Source: Longimicrobium sp.
GTDB taxonomy: Bacteria; Gemmatimonadota; Gemmatimonadetes; Longimicrobiales; Longimicrobiaceae
DNA length: 56,548 nt
Reading direction: 5' to 3'
Assembly: GCA_036387335.1 (NCBI GenBank)
Contig: DASVTZ010000029.1
Span: 1-56,548 of the forward strand
The notes under the pieces were generated by a model that saw only the letters and a program-made list of their open reading frames with translations, did no database searches and was not told where the DNA came from. Shown one piece after another: positions 42,244 through 49,822 of the stretch (positions within the stretch are counted from its first letter, which is position 1; every line of letters begins with the position of its first letter). Both the position numbers and the translations under genes were made by a program.

Positions 42244-42765
42244 ATGAAGAAGTTCGCGATCGTTCTCGGTGCCGCTGCCCTGCTTGCCCTTCCGTCGCTC
42301 GCCTCCGCGCAGAGCACTGCTACCGGCTCCATCGCCGCCACGGCCACCGTCGCCACGGTGCTCGACTTCGGCACCGCGTCCGGGATGAACTTCGGCATCG
42401 TGACGCCGGGCACCACGTCCAGCGCCGTCAGCGGCTACATCCCGTTCACCCGCAACGTCGGCGTGACCTTCACGCTGCCGGACGGGGCGACCACCGGGCG
42501 CCTGACCCGCGCGGGCGGCACCGAGACGCTGCAGCCCGCCTTCAGCGCCTGCGGCGTCGGCACCACCAACAGCGCCATCACCAGCGCCTTCTCGGCGTGC
42601 GGCGGCACGGGCCTCACCTCGGCGAGCGTGGTCGGCACCCTCACGGCGCCCACCACCGGCCCCACCAGCGAGTTCGTGATCTTCACCGGCACCGTGGCGG
42701 TTCCGACGGCGGCCGTTCCGGGGACGTACACCGGCACCATCAAGATCACGGCGACGGCCAACTGA
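42244..42765 (+). CDS. Secreted pilin-like protein (DUF4402/spore-coat-U-like), major subunit candidate
   Basis: This 173-residue protein has a classical signal peptide (MKKFAIVLGAAALLALPSLA, SAQ). The mature beta-rich part has DFGTASGMNFGIVTPGTTSS and a final GTYTGTIKITATAN strand. This is the one-domain Ig-like fold seen in DUF4402 and spore-coat-U-type subunits of chaperone-usher systems. It has two internal cysteine pairs (SACGVG, SACGGTG). GGAG precedes ATG 42244. As the first and AT-poorest secreted subunit of the operon, behind a strong promoter, it is the likely main fibre protein (inference). A longer in-frame start at 42079 would cover the promoter and is rejected. Confidence 0.8.
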   Translation: MKKFAIVLGAAALLALPSLASAQSTATGSIAATATVATVLDFGTASGMNFGIVTPGTTSSAVSGYIPFTRNVGVTFTLPDGATTGRLTRAGGTETLQPAFSACGVGTTNSAITSAFSACGGTGLTSASVVGTLTAPTTGPTSEFVIFTGTVAVPTAAVPGTYTGTIKITATAN

Positions 42766-42797
42766 GCCGCACCGGATCGCCGCGGGACGAGAGGGGG

Positions 42798-43283
42798 ATG
42801 CGGGCGGCCGTAAGGACGGCGCTCCTCCTCGCGCTCGCGGGGTGTTTAAGCGGGGGCGGGGCATACGCCCAGGCCCCCGCGAGTGTCGGGGTGGATGCGG
42901 TTCCGGTCCAGGGGCTGTCGTTCGGCCCGCTGATCCCGGGAGTCTCGGAAGCGATCCCGGTGACGGACGCCGGGCGCAGGGCGGAGATCGTGCTGAACGG
43001 GCACGGCACGCTGGACGTGACGCTGGTGCTCCCCACGGCGATGGTCTCGCCCGCGGGCGCGCGGCTTCCGCTCCTCTTCACCGCGCGCGACGGGGCGCTG
43101 ATGAGGAACGTCTCGGCCTCGCTCCTCCCCGTCGATCCGCTGAGCACGATGCGGGTGAGGCTGGACGCGTCGCAGGGCCCCGCCCGCCTCCTGCTGGGAG
43201 GCACCGCGCGCCCCTCGCGGGAGCAGCCGGCGGGAAGCTACACCGCCACCATCCTGGTGGTGATCACCAATCCTGGAACGTGA
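42798..43283 (+). CDS. Second DUF4402-like secreted subunit
   Basis: The 161-residue product has a signal peptide (TALLLALAGCLSGGGAYAQA), possibly a lipobox at LAGC, although cleavage after AYA is equally likely. The mature part follows the DUF4402 pattern: GLSFGPLIPGVSEAIPVTDA, GRRAEIVLNGHGTLDVTLVL, and the final strand GSYTATILVVITNPGT. GAGAGGGGG lies before the ATG. It lies 32 bp after the first subunit gene and is likely a minor or tip subunit. Confidence 0.78.
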   Translation: MRAAVRTALLLALAGCLSGGGAYAQAPASVGVDAVPVQGLSFGPLIPGVSEAIPVTDAGRRAEIVLNGHGTLDVTLVLPTAMVSPAGARLPLLFTARDGALMRNVSASLLPVDPLSTMRVRLDASQGPARLLLGGTARPSREQPAGSYTATILVVITNPGT

Positions 43284-43317
43284 TGTGCGCTCCGGGAGCA
43301 GAACCGCGGGAGATGCG

Positions 43318-44166
43318 ATGACGATGCCCAAGATCCCCTCCTTCGCCGCCCGTGTGGCGCTCCTGCTGCTGGCGATGTCCGCCGGCACGGCGAGCCGCGC
43401 TGCGGCGGTGACGGTGAGCCCCACGGCCCTCTTCATCGACTCGCGCAGCCCCACGGCCATGCTGGTGCTCTTCAACGCCGGCACCGCGCCCGAGGAGATC
43501 GAGATCGGCTTCGCCTTCGGCTATCCCACGACGGACGCGCAGGGGCGGACGAACACGATCCTCACCGACTCCGCGCCGGCGGGCGATCCCTCCATCCTCC
43601 CCTACGTGCGCGCCTTTCCGCGCCGCCTGACGCTCGCCCCCGGGCAGCGCCAGACGGTCCGCGTGCTGGTGCAGGCGCCGGCCGGGATGGCGGAGGGCGA
43701 GTACTGGGGCCGCGTGGTGGTGCGCTCGCGCGGGGGCACGCCCCCCATCGAGCAGAACAACGGCGCCGTGCGCATGCAGCTCAACGTGGAGACCGCAGTC
43801 GCCACGGCCGTCCTCTTCCGCAAGGGCACCGTCACCACCGGCCTGGCGGTGAACGGCAGCGTCGCGCGGCTCACCCCGGCCGCCGTGGAGGCAGAGTTCG
43901 ACGTGCGCCGCACCGGCAGCGCCGTCTTTCTGGGCCACCTGCGCGCCGAAGTCGTGACCGCGGACGGGCGGGTGGTGGGGCGGATGGAGGACGAGATGGC
44001 CGTCTACCGCGCCCTGCGCCTGCGCTACACCATCCCGCTGGCGGCCGGCGCGCCGCGCACGGGGCTCACGGTGAGGTACACCTTCGACACCGAGCGCCCC
44101 GACCTTCCCGCGCCGGGCGCCGTCAAGGCCGCGCCCGTCTCGGGCACCGCAACCGTACAGGGCTGA
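43318..44166 (+). CDS. Periplasmic PapD-like fimbrial chaperone
   Basis: The 282-residue product has a signal peptide (ARVALLLLAMSAGTASRAAA). The first mature domain reads VTVSPTALFIDSRSPTAMLV, then VRAFPRRLTLAPGQRQTVRV and EGEYWGRVVVRSR, which is the chaperone Ig fold with its conserved P-x-R-x-x-L-x-P-x-Q core. The second domain is GLAVNGSVARLTPAAVEAEF and TYRALRL-like strands. It is somewhat longer than classical FimC proteins and resembles the chaperones of non-classical usher systems. It overlaps the next gene by one base (TGATG) and so is coupled to it. Confidence 0.8.
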   Translation: MTMPKIPSFAARVALLLLAMSAGTASRAAAVTVSPTALFIDSRSPTAMLVLFNAGTAPEEIEIGFAFGYPTTDAQGRTNTILTDSAPAGDPSILPYVRAFPRRLTLAPGQRQTVRVLVQAPAGMAEGEYWGRVVVRSRGGTPPIEQNNGAVRMQLNVETAVATAVLFRKGTVTTGLAVNGSVARLTPAAVEAEFDVRRTGSAVFLGHLRAEVVTADGRVVGRMEDEMAVYRALRLRYTIPLAAGAPRTGLTVRYTFDTERPDLPAPGAVKAAPVSGTATVQG

Positions 44167-44747
44167 TGATCCGCATCCGCTTCTTCCTGACGCTCGCCAT
44201 AGGGGCCGCGCTCTGCGCCGCCCCCGTGCGCGCGCAGGAAAAGCCGATGTCCTCTTCCGGCATCGCCGCGATGGCGGAGGTGCCGTACCCGCCGCTCACG
44301 GCCACGGGTATGCGCCCGGTGCTGTTCGGCAACGTCACCCCCGGCACGCCTGAGATCGTCCTTCCCGGCTACGCGGCGGGGAGCATGTCCGGCGAGTGGC
44401 GGATGACGGGTGTGGCGCGCGCGCGTACCATCGACATCTCCTTCGTCCTCCCGACCACGCTGAACGCGGCGGGCGGGCGGACGATGCCCATCTCGTTCAA
44501 CGGCAACTACGCCGCCCTGTGCGAGATCGACGACGCCGCACAGACGTGCGTGCCGGCGTCGTGGGTGACCTGGAACCCGGTGACCACGCCCAGCTTCCGC
44601 GACACGCCGCAGCGCTACAAGCCGGGACGGCCGAAGTACGAGTACGACCACTACTCGGTGTACATGGGCGGCCGGGTCGCTCCCCCCGTGAGCCAGCCGG
44701 CGGGCAACTACTCGGGGACGATCACCATCCAACTGGTGATCAACTGA
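44166..44747 (+). CDS. Third secreted pilin-like subunit
   Basis: This 193-residue protein has a signal peptide (FFLTLAIGAALCAAPVRAQE). It follows the same plan as the two earlier subunits (VLFGNVTPGTPEIVLPGYAA, TIDISFVLPTTLNAAGGRTM, final GNYSGTITIQLVIN) but has an extra loop of about 35 residues containing two cysteines and many aromatic residues (CEIDDAAQTCVPASWVTWNP; YKPGRPKYEYDHYSVY). That insertion could be an adhesive or capping feature (inference). It starts at the chaperone stop codon and ends 16 bp before the usher. Confidence 0.78.
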   Translation: MIRIRFFLTLAIGAALCAAPVRAQEKPMSSSGIAAMAEVPYPPLTATGMRPVLFGNVTPGTPEIVLPGYAAGSMSGEWRMTGVARARTIDISFVLPTTLNAAGGRTMPISFNGNYAALCEIDDAAQTCVPASWVTWNPVTTPSFRDTPQRYKPGRPKYEYDHYSVYMGGRVAPPVSQPAGNYSGTITIQLVIN

Positions 44748-44763
44748 GCCGGGGTCCCGCTCC

Positions 44764-47337
44764 GTGAGCGCCATCCGCGCGCTGCTCTGCGCCCTTGCCG
44801 TGCTCGTCGCGGGCGCCCCTCTCGCCGCGCAGGAAACACCGCCCGGCTACGAGCAGGGGATCTACGACCTCCGCGTCGGCACCCTGAACCCACTCAGCGT
44901 CCCCGTGCTCCTCGATGAGCGCGGGGCCGTCCTCGTTCCGCTCCGGCCCCTGCTGGAGCTGTCGGGCGCGCCCTTTCGCGTGGTGCCGGACAGCGGGCTC
45001 GCCGTCGTCTCGCGGCCGCGCGGGGCCGGGCAGGCGGTGCTGGACGTGCGCGCCGGCACGCTGACGGCCGCCACGCGCGTGACCCTCGCCCCCGGCGACG
45101 CGCTGGTGTGGGCGAGCGACGTCTACGCCACCGTCGCGCGCGCCGCGCAGCTCCTGGAGGCCGAGGCGGCCACGGACGCGGCGGAGCTGACCGTGCGCTT
45201 CACCCGCGCCGTTCCCTTTCCGGCACAGGAGCGCGGCGAGGCGGAGGCGCGGCGCCAGTTCGAGAGCGGGCAGGGGCGCGACGGGCCCGCCGTGGACCCG
45301 CGCTCCGTCCCGTTCCGGCCGCGCACCGGCGGCGCGGTGCTGGAGTGGGGCGTGTCGACCTCCACCCCCGACCTCGGCGTGCCGGACGCCGGGTCGGCGG
45401 TGGTGGGGCTGGGCGTGTACGGCGGGATGCTGCAGGTGGGTGCCTCCGTCTCCAACCCCGGCGGCGGCCTGCCCGTGCGCACCGATCCCACGGCGCGCTT
45501 CCGCCGCGTCTTTCCGCTCAACCGCTGGCTCCGGCAGGTGCAGTTGGGCGACGTGGCGACGGAGAACCTGCGCGTGCGGGCCGTGCGCGGCGTCACCCTC
45601 ACCAACGCGCCCTTCATCCGCGATCCGCTTTTCGGCTCCGTGCAGTACGACCCGTCGCTCCCCGCGGGGTGGGACTACGAGGTCTACCAGGACGGCCGCC
45701 TCCTGGGCTTCTCGCACGGCGCCGAGCGGGGGCCCGTCTCCATCCCGCTGGGCTACGGCAGCACGCCGGTGCGGGTGCGGCTGTACGGCCCGGCCGGCGA
45801 GCAGGTTGAGTCCGAGCTGGTGTACCTCGTCCCCGTGACGCAGCTCCCGGCCGGGCGCTGGCAGTACGCGGTGGGGGGCGGCGCCTGCGTGCGCGACCCC
45901 GACTGCCGCCAGATGGGATACGTGGACGTTCGCCACGGCCTTTCCCGCGCCCTCACCCTCTTCGCCGGCGCCGATGCGCTGGCCGGCGACGAGTCGCGTG
46001 TGCGGCCGTACGGGGGCGCCAGCCTGGCGGGCGGCTCCGCGTGGGCCGCGCAGGTGGAGGCGATGGCGGGCGCGTTCGTGCAGGGTGCACTGCAGAACTT
46101 CGGCAGCGGCCCCGTGTCCGGCACGCTGAGCGGCGGCATCACCTTTCCCGAGCTGGACGGGCGCTCGCTGGCGGGTCCGGGCGGCGCCGCGCCCGTTCCG
46201 GGGACCGGCACCCGCTGGAACGTGGACGCCACCGCGGGGATCAGGACGCCGCGCGCCGGGCGACGCATCGGGGTCACGGGCCGCGTGGAGGGCGGCAGTG
46301 GCACCGGTCTGGACCACGCGCGCGGAGCGGTGCTGGGCACGCTGCGCGGCGTGATCCTGGAGGCCGCCGTGGAGCACGTCGCGTCGCCCGTCCTGGGCAC
46401 GTCGGACGTCGGCTCGCTGCGCGGCACCTTTCCGCTGCACGCCCTCAGCAGCCGCCTTCCCAGCGGCACGCTGATCACCGCGGAGGCGGGCGCCGGAGCG
46501 GGCGGGTTGCAGCGCGGCGAGCTGGGCGTCTACGCACAGGTGCGTTCCCTGGTCCTCAACGCGGTGGGCCACTGGGATGCGCGCATCTCGTCGCCCTCGC
46601 TGGTGATCGGCACGTCGCTGCGCTTCGGCTACGGGCGCGCGCAGGCAAGGCTGGGTTCGCAGGGCGGGCAGCTGACGGGCGGCACCACGATCAGCGGCGC
46701 GCTGGCCTTCTCCGGCGGCGCGGGCATCGCTCCCCTCCCCTACGGCGGAATGGGTCAGTCGGGGCTGCACGGCGTCGTCTTCCACGACCTCGACGGCAAC
46801 GGCGCCCTCGATCCGGGTGACGAGCCGGTGCCGGACGCGCGCGTCTTCGTGGGCGGCGCGCTGGTGAAGACGGATGCCGCCGGCCGCTACGCCACCTGGT
46901 CCGTGCTCCCGTACGAGATCGCCAGCGTGCGCGTCGACACGATCGGCCTCAACGATCCGTCGTGGGTGCCGGTGCGCGACATCGTGCTCCTGCGCCCCTC
47001 GCCGCACCTGTTCACGCGCGTGGACCTCGCCCTGGCGCCCACGCGCGAGCTGGCGGGCGCGCTGGTCCCCGAGCGCGGCGTCGCCACCGCGAGCGGCATC
47101 ACGGTGGAGATATTGGGCGCGGACGGGGCGGTGTCACAGCGCGTCCTGACCTTCAGCGACGGCAGCTTCTACATCGGCCGCATCCGTCCGGGCCAGTACC
47201 AGGCGCGCGTCTCGGAGTCCTCGCTTCGCGCGCTCGGCGCCCGCGCCGCCCCCGCCACCGTCACCTTCACCGTCCCCTCCTCCGGCACCGACCCCCTGGT
47301 GGAGATCCCGACGATCCGGCTTGTGCGGGGACCATAG
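44764..47337 (+). CDS. Outer-membrane usher-like protein with SdrD-B-type C-terminal domains
   Basis: This 857-residue protein starts at GTG 44764, with signal peptide (IRALLCALAVLVAGAPLAAQ). The N-terminal part (LRVGTLNPLSVPVLLDERGA, LRPLLELSGAPFRVV) is unusual. The middle has usher features: RQVQLGDVATENLRVRAVRG, LPAGWDYEVYQDGRLLGFSH, and a long beta-barrel-like stretch rich in alternating hydrophobics. The C-terminal region has LHGVVFHDLDGNGALDPGDE, a calcium-type SdrD-B motif, followed by regulatory-like Ig repeats (GSFYIGRIRPGQYQARVSES). Classical ushers end in periplasmic CTDs, so this arrangement differs. It closes a five-gene operon of three subunits, a chaperone and this assembly platform. 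Confidence 0.75.
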   Translation: MSAIRALLCALAVLVAGAPLAAQETPPGYEQGIYDLRVGTLNPLSVPVLLDERGAVLVPLRPLLELSGAPFRVVPDSGLAVVSRPRGAGQAVLDVRAGTLTAATRVTLAPGDALVWASDVYATVARAAQLLEAEAATDAAELTVRFTRAVPFPAQERGEAEARRQFESGQGRDGPAVDPRSVPFRPRTGGAVLEWGVSTSTPDLGVPDAGSAVVGLGVYGGMLQVGASVSNPGGGLPVRTDPTARFRRVFPLNRWLRQVQLGDVATENLRVRAVRGVTLTNAPFIRDPLFGSVQYDPSLPAGWDYEVYQDGRLLGFSHGAERGPVSIPLGYGSTPVRVRLYGPAGEQVESELVYLVPVTQLPAGRWQYAVGGGACVRDPDCRQMGYVDVRHGLSRALTLFAGADALAGDESRVRPYGGASLAGGSAWAAQVEAMAGAFVQGALQNFGSGPVSGTLSGGITFPELDGRSLAGPGGAAPVPGTGTRWNVDATAGIRTPRAGRRIGVTGRVEGGSGTGLDHARGAVLGTLRGVILEAAVEHVASPVLGTSDVGSLRGTFPLHALSSRLPSGTLITAEAGAGAGGLQRGELGVYAQVRSLVLNAVGHWDARISSPSLVIGTSLRFGYGRAQARLGSQGGQLTGGTTISGALAFSGGAGIAPLPYGGMGQSGLHGVVFHDLDGNGALDPGDEPVPDARVFVGGALVKTDAAGRYATWSVLPYEIASVRVDTIGLNDPSWVPVRDIVLLRPSPHLFTRVDLALAPTRELAGALVPERGVATASGITVEILGADGAVSQRVLTFSDGSFYIGRIRPGQYQARVSESSLRALGARAAPATVTFTVPSSGTDPLVEIPTIRLVRGP

Positions 47338-47360
47338 GGTTAACACCCCGCACCGCATCC

Positions 47361-47454
47361 GTAGGGGCGCGATTTATCGCGCCCGTGCCCGACCGCGCAC
47401 CGCCGCCCGCCATTTACACGAATGCGTCGTAGGGGCAGACCGACGTGTCTGCCC
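47361..47454. repeat. Interspersed palindromic repeats, types A and B (first pair)
   Basis: 47361-47390 is type A in minus orientation: GTAGGGGCGCGAT, TT, ATCGCGCCC, then GTGCCC. 47429-47454 is type B: GTAGGGGCAGAC, a short centre, GTGTCTGCCC. Each is a hairpin whose outer end carries GTAGGGGC (GCCCCTAC on the other strand). Further copies lie at 47552, 47619, 54411, 54485 and 54548. Confidence 0.75.
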
Positions 47455-47551
47455 GCCCTCGCCCGCGCGTCTATGCCCGGCGCCGTCACACCGACCGATG
47501 CGCTTCGCGGTAGAGACGTCGCCGGGCGCGGAGATCGGGGCGCGCAGAGGA

Positions 47552-47587
47552 GGGCGGACACGCAGGTCCGCCCCTACGGTTTTTTTG
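47552..47587 (+). terminator. Type B palindromic repeat with a T run
   Basis: GGGCGGAC (47552-47559) pairs with GTCCGCCC (47566-47573), followed by CTACGG and seven T. It has the form of a rho-independent terminator for the pilus operon, built from a member of the interspersed repeat family. Confidence 0.6.
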
Positions 47588-47618
47588 GTGTACGGTGGGC
47601 GGGTGGCGGAGCCGCGCG

Positions 47619-47707
47619 GGGCACGGGCGCGATGAATCGCGCCCCTACGGGGCATCGTGCGGATGCACGCGAACTCCCCCTCCCCCAGGCAGTTATGGGG
47701 GAGGGGG
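47619..47707. repeat. Type A repeat followed by a C/G-rich inverted repeat
   Basis: 47619-47650 is type A (GGGCACGGGCGCGAT, GA, ATCGCGCCCCTACGG). 47676-47686 and 47697-47707 form an 11-bp stem, CCCCCTCCCCC with GGGGGAGGGGG, around a 10-base loop. This second element contains the stop codon of the MOSC gene and supplies its last codons. Confidence 0.7.
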
Positions 47708-48178
47708 ATGCGTCGCCGAGCGACGCTGGGGGTGGGGCCCCACCGCATCCCCCACCCGGATCTCGCCGCCCTCGACGATCGTCGCGCGCAGGCCGCCGCG
47801 GTCGGCGAGGTCGCGCATGACGCCGCGGTAGGTGAAGCGCTGGAGGCGGCGGCACGGATCGCAGCGCTCCACGCCGCGCAGAACGACGTTCCCGATCCGG
47901 AACATCTGCCCGACGAGCGCGTTCAGATCCACCCCGCGCGTAACGATGTTGCGCCGCGTGTCGGCCGCGGAGAAGTCGCGGCCGGTGGCGCGCACACCCT
48001 CCACCGCCTCCGCCTCCACCAGCGTGACCTCGCAGACGGCGGCGTAGCGGGTGGGTGGCGCGCCCAGGTAGCGGTCGCCCAGCAGCCCCTGCCCCGCCAC
48101 CGCCGTCGCGGATTCGACGGGGGTGCGGGGCTCGCCGCGCGCAGTCGCCAGAAAGATGGCCTCTACGTTCGCGATCAC
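47693..48178 (-). CDS. MOSC-domain protein
   Basis: GTG 48178 is a likely start, with AGGAG just upstream; an in-frame ATG at 48244 is the alternative. The protein of about 161 residues shows the MOSC pattern: NVEAIFLATARGEPRTPVES, GLLGDRYLG, and RRNIVTRGVDLNALVGQMFR followed by LRGVERCDPCRRLQRFTYRG, with the conserved Cys (CDPC). MOSC proteins bind sulfur or molybdenum cofactor groups, as in YiiM and mARC. The C-terminal tail after VGDAV (GPHPQRRSATHPPPP) is encoded by an interspersed repeat, so the repeat has replaced or extended the original end. It stands alone; substrate unknown. Confidence 0.85.
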   Translation of the reverse strand: MIANVEAIFLATARGEPRTPVESATAVAGQGLLGDRYLGAPPTRYAAVCEVTLVEAEAVEGVRATGRDFSAADTRRNIVTRGVDLNALVGQMFRIGNVVLRGVERCDPCRRLQRFTYRGVMRDLADRGGLRATIVEGGEIRVGDAVGPHPQRRSATHPPPP

Positions 48179-48310
48179 GATCTCCTGAGTGTTCGGACAC
48201 GGTACCCGGTCATACCACCCCTGCGCAAAGCTCGTTGGCGACACGTGCGGAGCTCGATAGATTGTTGCCGATCAGCGCGAGGCCCATGACTTCACGCGAA
48301 CGGAGAAGCT

Positions 48311-48538
48311 ATGAACGGTCGATCAGACGCTGACGATCTGCGGGCGGAGTACGACTTCACTCCCGAGCAACTGCACGAGGGCGTGCGGGGAAAGTACGCG
48401 GCGCGTTACGCCGAGGGCACGAACCTCGTGCCGCTGGATCCAGATGTGGCCGCGGTATTTCCGGATGCTGCCGCCGTAAACCACGCGTTGCGCGCTCTGG
48501 CGGCGATCATCAAGGAACGAGCCCGATCCGCTGCATAG
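48311..48538 (+). CDS. Small conserved protein, antitoxin-like
   Basis: The 75-residue product contains DLRAEYDFTPEQLHEGVRGK and YAARYAEGTNLVPLDPDVAA, then VFPDAAAVNHALRALAAIIK. I recall this pattern (EYDF...GVRGKYA.RY..GTN.V.LDPDVA..FPD...VN.ALR) from many small bacterial proteins near toxin-antitoxin or transposon genes. No toxin gene is next to it here, so it may be an orphan. It lies between the MOSC gene (divergent) and a membrane protein gene (convergent). The start is preceded by GGAGAAG. Confidence 0.75.
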   Translation: MNGRSDADDLRAEYDFTPEQLHEGVRGKYAARYAEGTNLVPLDPDVAAVFPDAAAVNHALRALAAIIKERARSAA

Positions 48539-48573
48539 CGCCGGGCCTGAAGAGTCGGGCTCAGCGGTTCCGC

Positions 48574-49098
48574 TCACGGCGACCCAGGCAGCAGCGGGGT
48601 GCGCCGGCCCTGTTCGGGCGGATCCGGGAGCAGCCGGTTCACGAACGGGTACCACGCCAGCTCCCCATCCTTGGCTCGGAACGCGGCGCCGACGGGCAGG
48701 ACTAACCACGCCACAGTGGCAGAGACCAGTAACGATCCGAACGCCACCACGATTATCTCGGGAATCATCTCGTCCCACCTTTGGCCCGCCATGATCATCA
48801 TCGCGAGCCCACCGGCTGAGTTGGCGGCGAGCGCGCGAAACCCGTGCGAGGCGAGAAAGCCGCGCCACCGGGAGGTGCGAGCCGCCCACAGCGCCGCCGC
48901 CGGCGGACCAAAGAATGACACGACCGCGAGCGACACGCGCATTGCGGTGCTCCACTCGTACACGGACTGCGCGCCGGGAGTGTCGTAAATCTCGGCCCCC
49001 CACTCCATCAAGCGGCCGAGCGCCAGCCAGGCGTGAAGCCCCAGGTGAGAGCACGCGGCCAGCAGCCGAACGTCGCGAGGAGGACCGGGGCGGCTCAT
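48574..49098 (-). CDS. Membrane protein, DUF4870/Tic20-like impression
   Basis: About 174 residues from ATG 49098. It has four hydrophobic segments: LLAACSHLGLHAWLALGRLM, MRVSLAVVSFFGPPAAALWA, LAANSAGGLAMMIMAG and IIVVAFGSLLVSATVAWLVL. The closing YPFVNRLLPD piece and the pattern of short loops resemble DUF4870 proteins, but the match is from impression only. It ends 35 bp from the convergent small protein and lies just downstream of the HD hydrolase gene on the same strand, so the two may be co-transcribed. Function unknown. Confidence 0.65.
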   Translation of the reverse strand: MSRPGPPRDVRLLAACSHLGLHAWLALGRLMEWGAEIYDTPGAQSVYEWSTAMRVSLAVVSFFGPPAAALWAARTSRWRGFLASHGFRALAANSAGGLAMMIMAGQRWDEMIPEIIVVAFGSLLVSATVAWLVLPVGAAFRAKDGELAWYPFVNRLLPDPPEQGRRTPLLPGSP

Positions 49099-49123
49099 GA
49101 TCGTGCGGGGAGATCGCGGGCGC

Positions 49124-49693
49124 CTACTCGGTCCCCGCCAGCCCCAGCTCGGGCGCCACACCACGCATCGCCTCGATCACGAAGGCGACGTGGTCGGAGA
49201 GCTCCACGCCGAGCAGCTCGGCCGCGTGGCGCACGTCCTCGCGGTCCACGCCGGCGGCGAAGCCCTTGTCCTTCATCTTCTTGAGCACCGACTTCGCCTC
49301 CAGGTCCATCACCGACTTCGAGGGACGCACCAGGGCGGCGGCGGTCACCAGGCCGGTGATCTCGTCGCAGGCGTACAGGGTGCGGTCCAGGACGGACTCG
49401 GGCTGCACGCCGGTGCGCGGCGCGTAATGCGCGAGGACGGCGTGGATCATCTCGTCCGGGTAGCCGCGCTCGCGCAGGATCTCGGTGCCGGGGAGCGGGT
49501 GCTGGTCCGGGAAGCGCTCGTAGTCGAAGTCGTGCAGGAGGCCGGTGAGCCCGAACAGCTCCTCGTCCTCGCCGAAGCGGCGGGCGTAGGCGCGGCACGC
49601 CGCCTCCACCGAGTACATGTGGCGGCGCAGGCTCTCGCTCTGCACGTACTCGTGCATCAGCGCCAGGGCTTCATCGCGGGCGGGAAGCGGCAT
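49124..49693 (-). CDS. HD-domain (HDIG) phosphohydrolase-like protein
   Basis: This 189-residue protein starts MPLPARDEALALMHEYVQSE. Its HD motif is spread over LRRHMYSVEAACRAYARRFG (His), LTGLLHDFDYERFPDQHPLP (HD) and MIHAVLAHYAPRTG, continuing to LYACDEITGLVTAAALVRPS (Asp). Together they complete the metal ligands. Small HD proteins of this type hydrolyse nucleotides or phosphomonoesters; the substrate is unknown. It is followed by the four-helix membrane protein gene on the same strand. Between it and the next gene upstream lie short tandem repeats. Confidence 0.85.
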   Translation of the reverse strand: MPLPARDEALALMHEYVQSESLRRHMYSVEAACRAYARRFGEDEELFGLTGLLHDFDYERFPDQHPLPGTEILRERGYPDEMIHAVLAHYAPRTGVQPESVLDRTLYACDEITGLVTAAALVRPSKSVMDLEAKSVLKKMKDKGFAAGVDREDVRHAAELLGVELSDHVAFVIEAMRGVAPELGLAGTE

Positions 49694-49734
49694 CGGATCG
49701 GGGGTGTGGAAGATGGGTCAGAGTTCTGGGAAAG

Positions 49735-49797
49735 AAGTCCTAAGTCCTAAGTCCTGGATCAATAGCGCACTCACGCACTAACGCACTCACGCACTGC
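49735..49797. repeat. Short tandem repeats
   Basis: Three units of AAGTCCT (49735-49755) are followed by about four 8-base units related to GCACTCAC and GCACTAAC (49766-49797). They fill the gap between the HD gene and the regulatory-like-domain gene. Neither set has the unit length or spacers of a CRISPR array. Confidence 0.7.
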
Positions 49798-49822
49798 AGT
49801 TCAGCACTCAGCTCTGCGCCGT

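Noticed and set aside
49735-49797. Repeated short units that could suggest a CRISPR array
   Set aside because: Units are 7 and 8 bases long and contiguous, without unique spacers or nearby cas genes.
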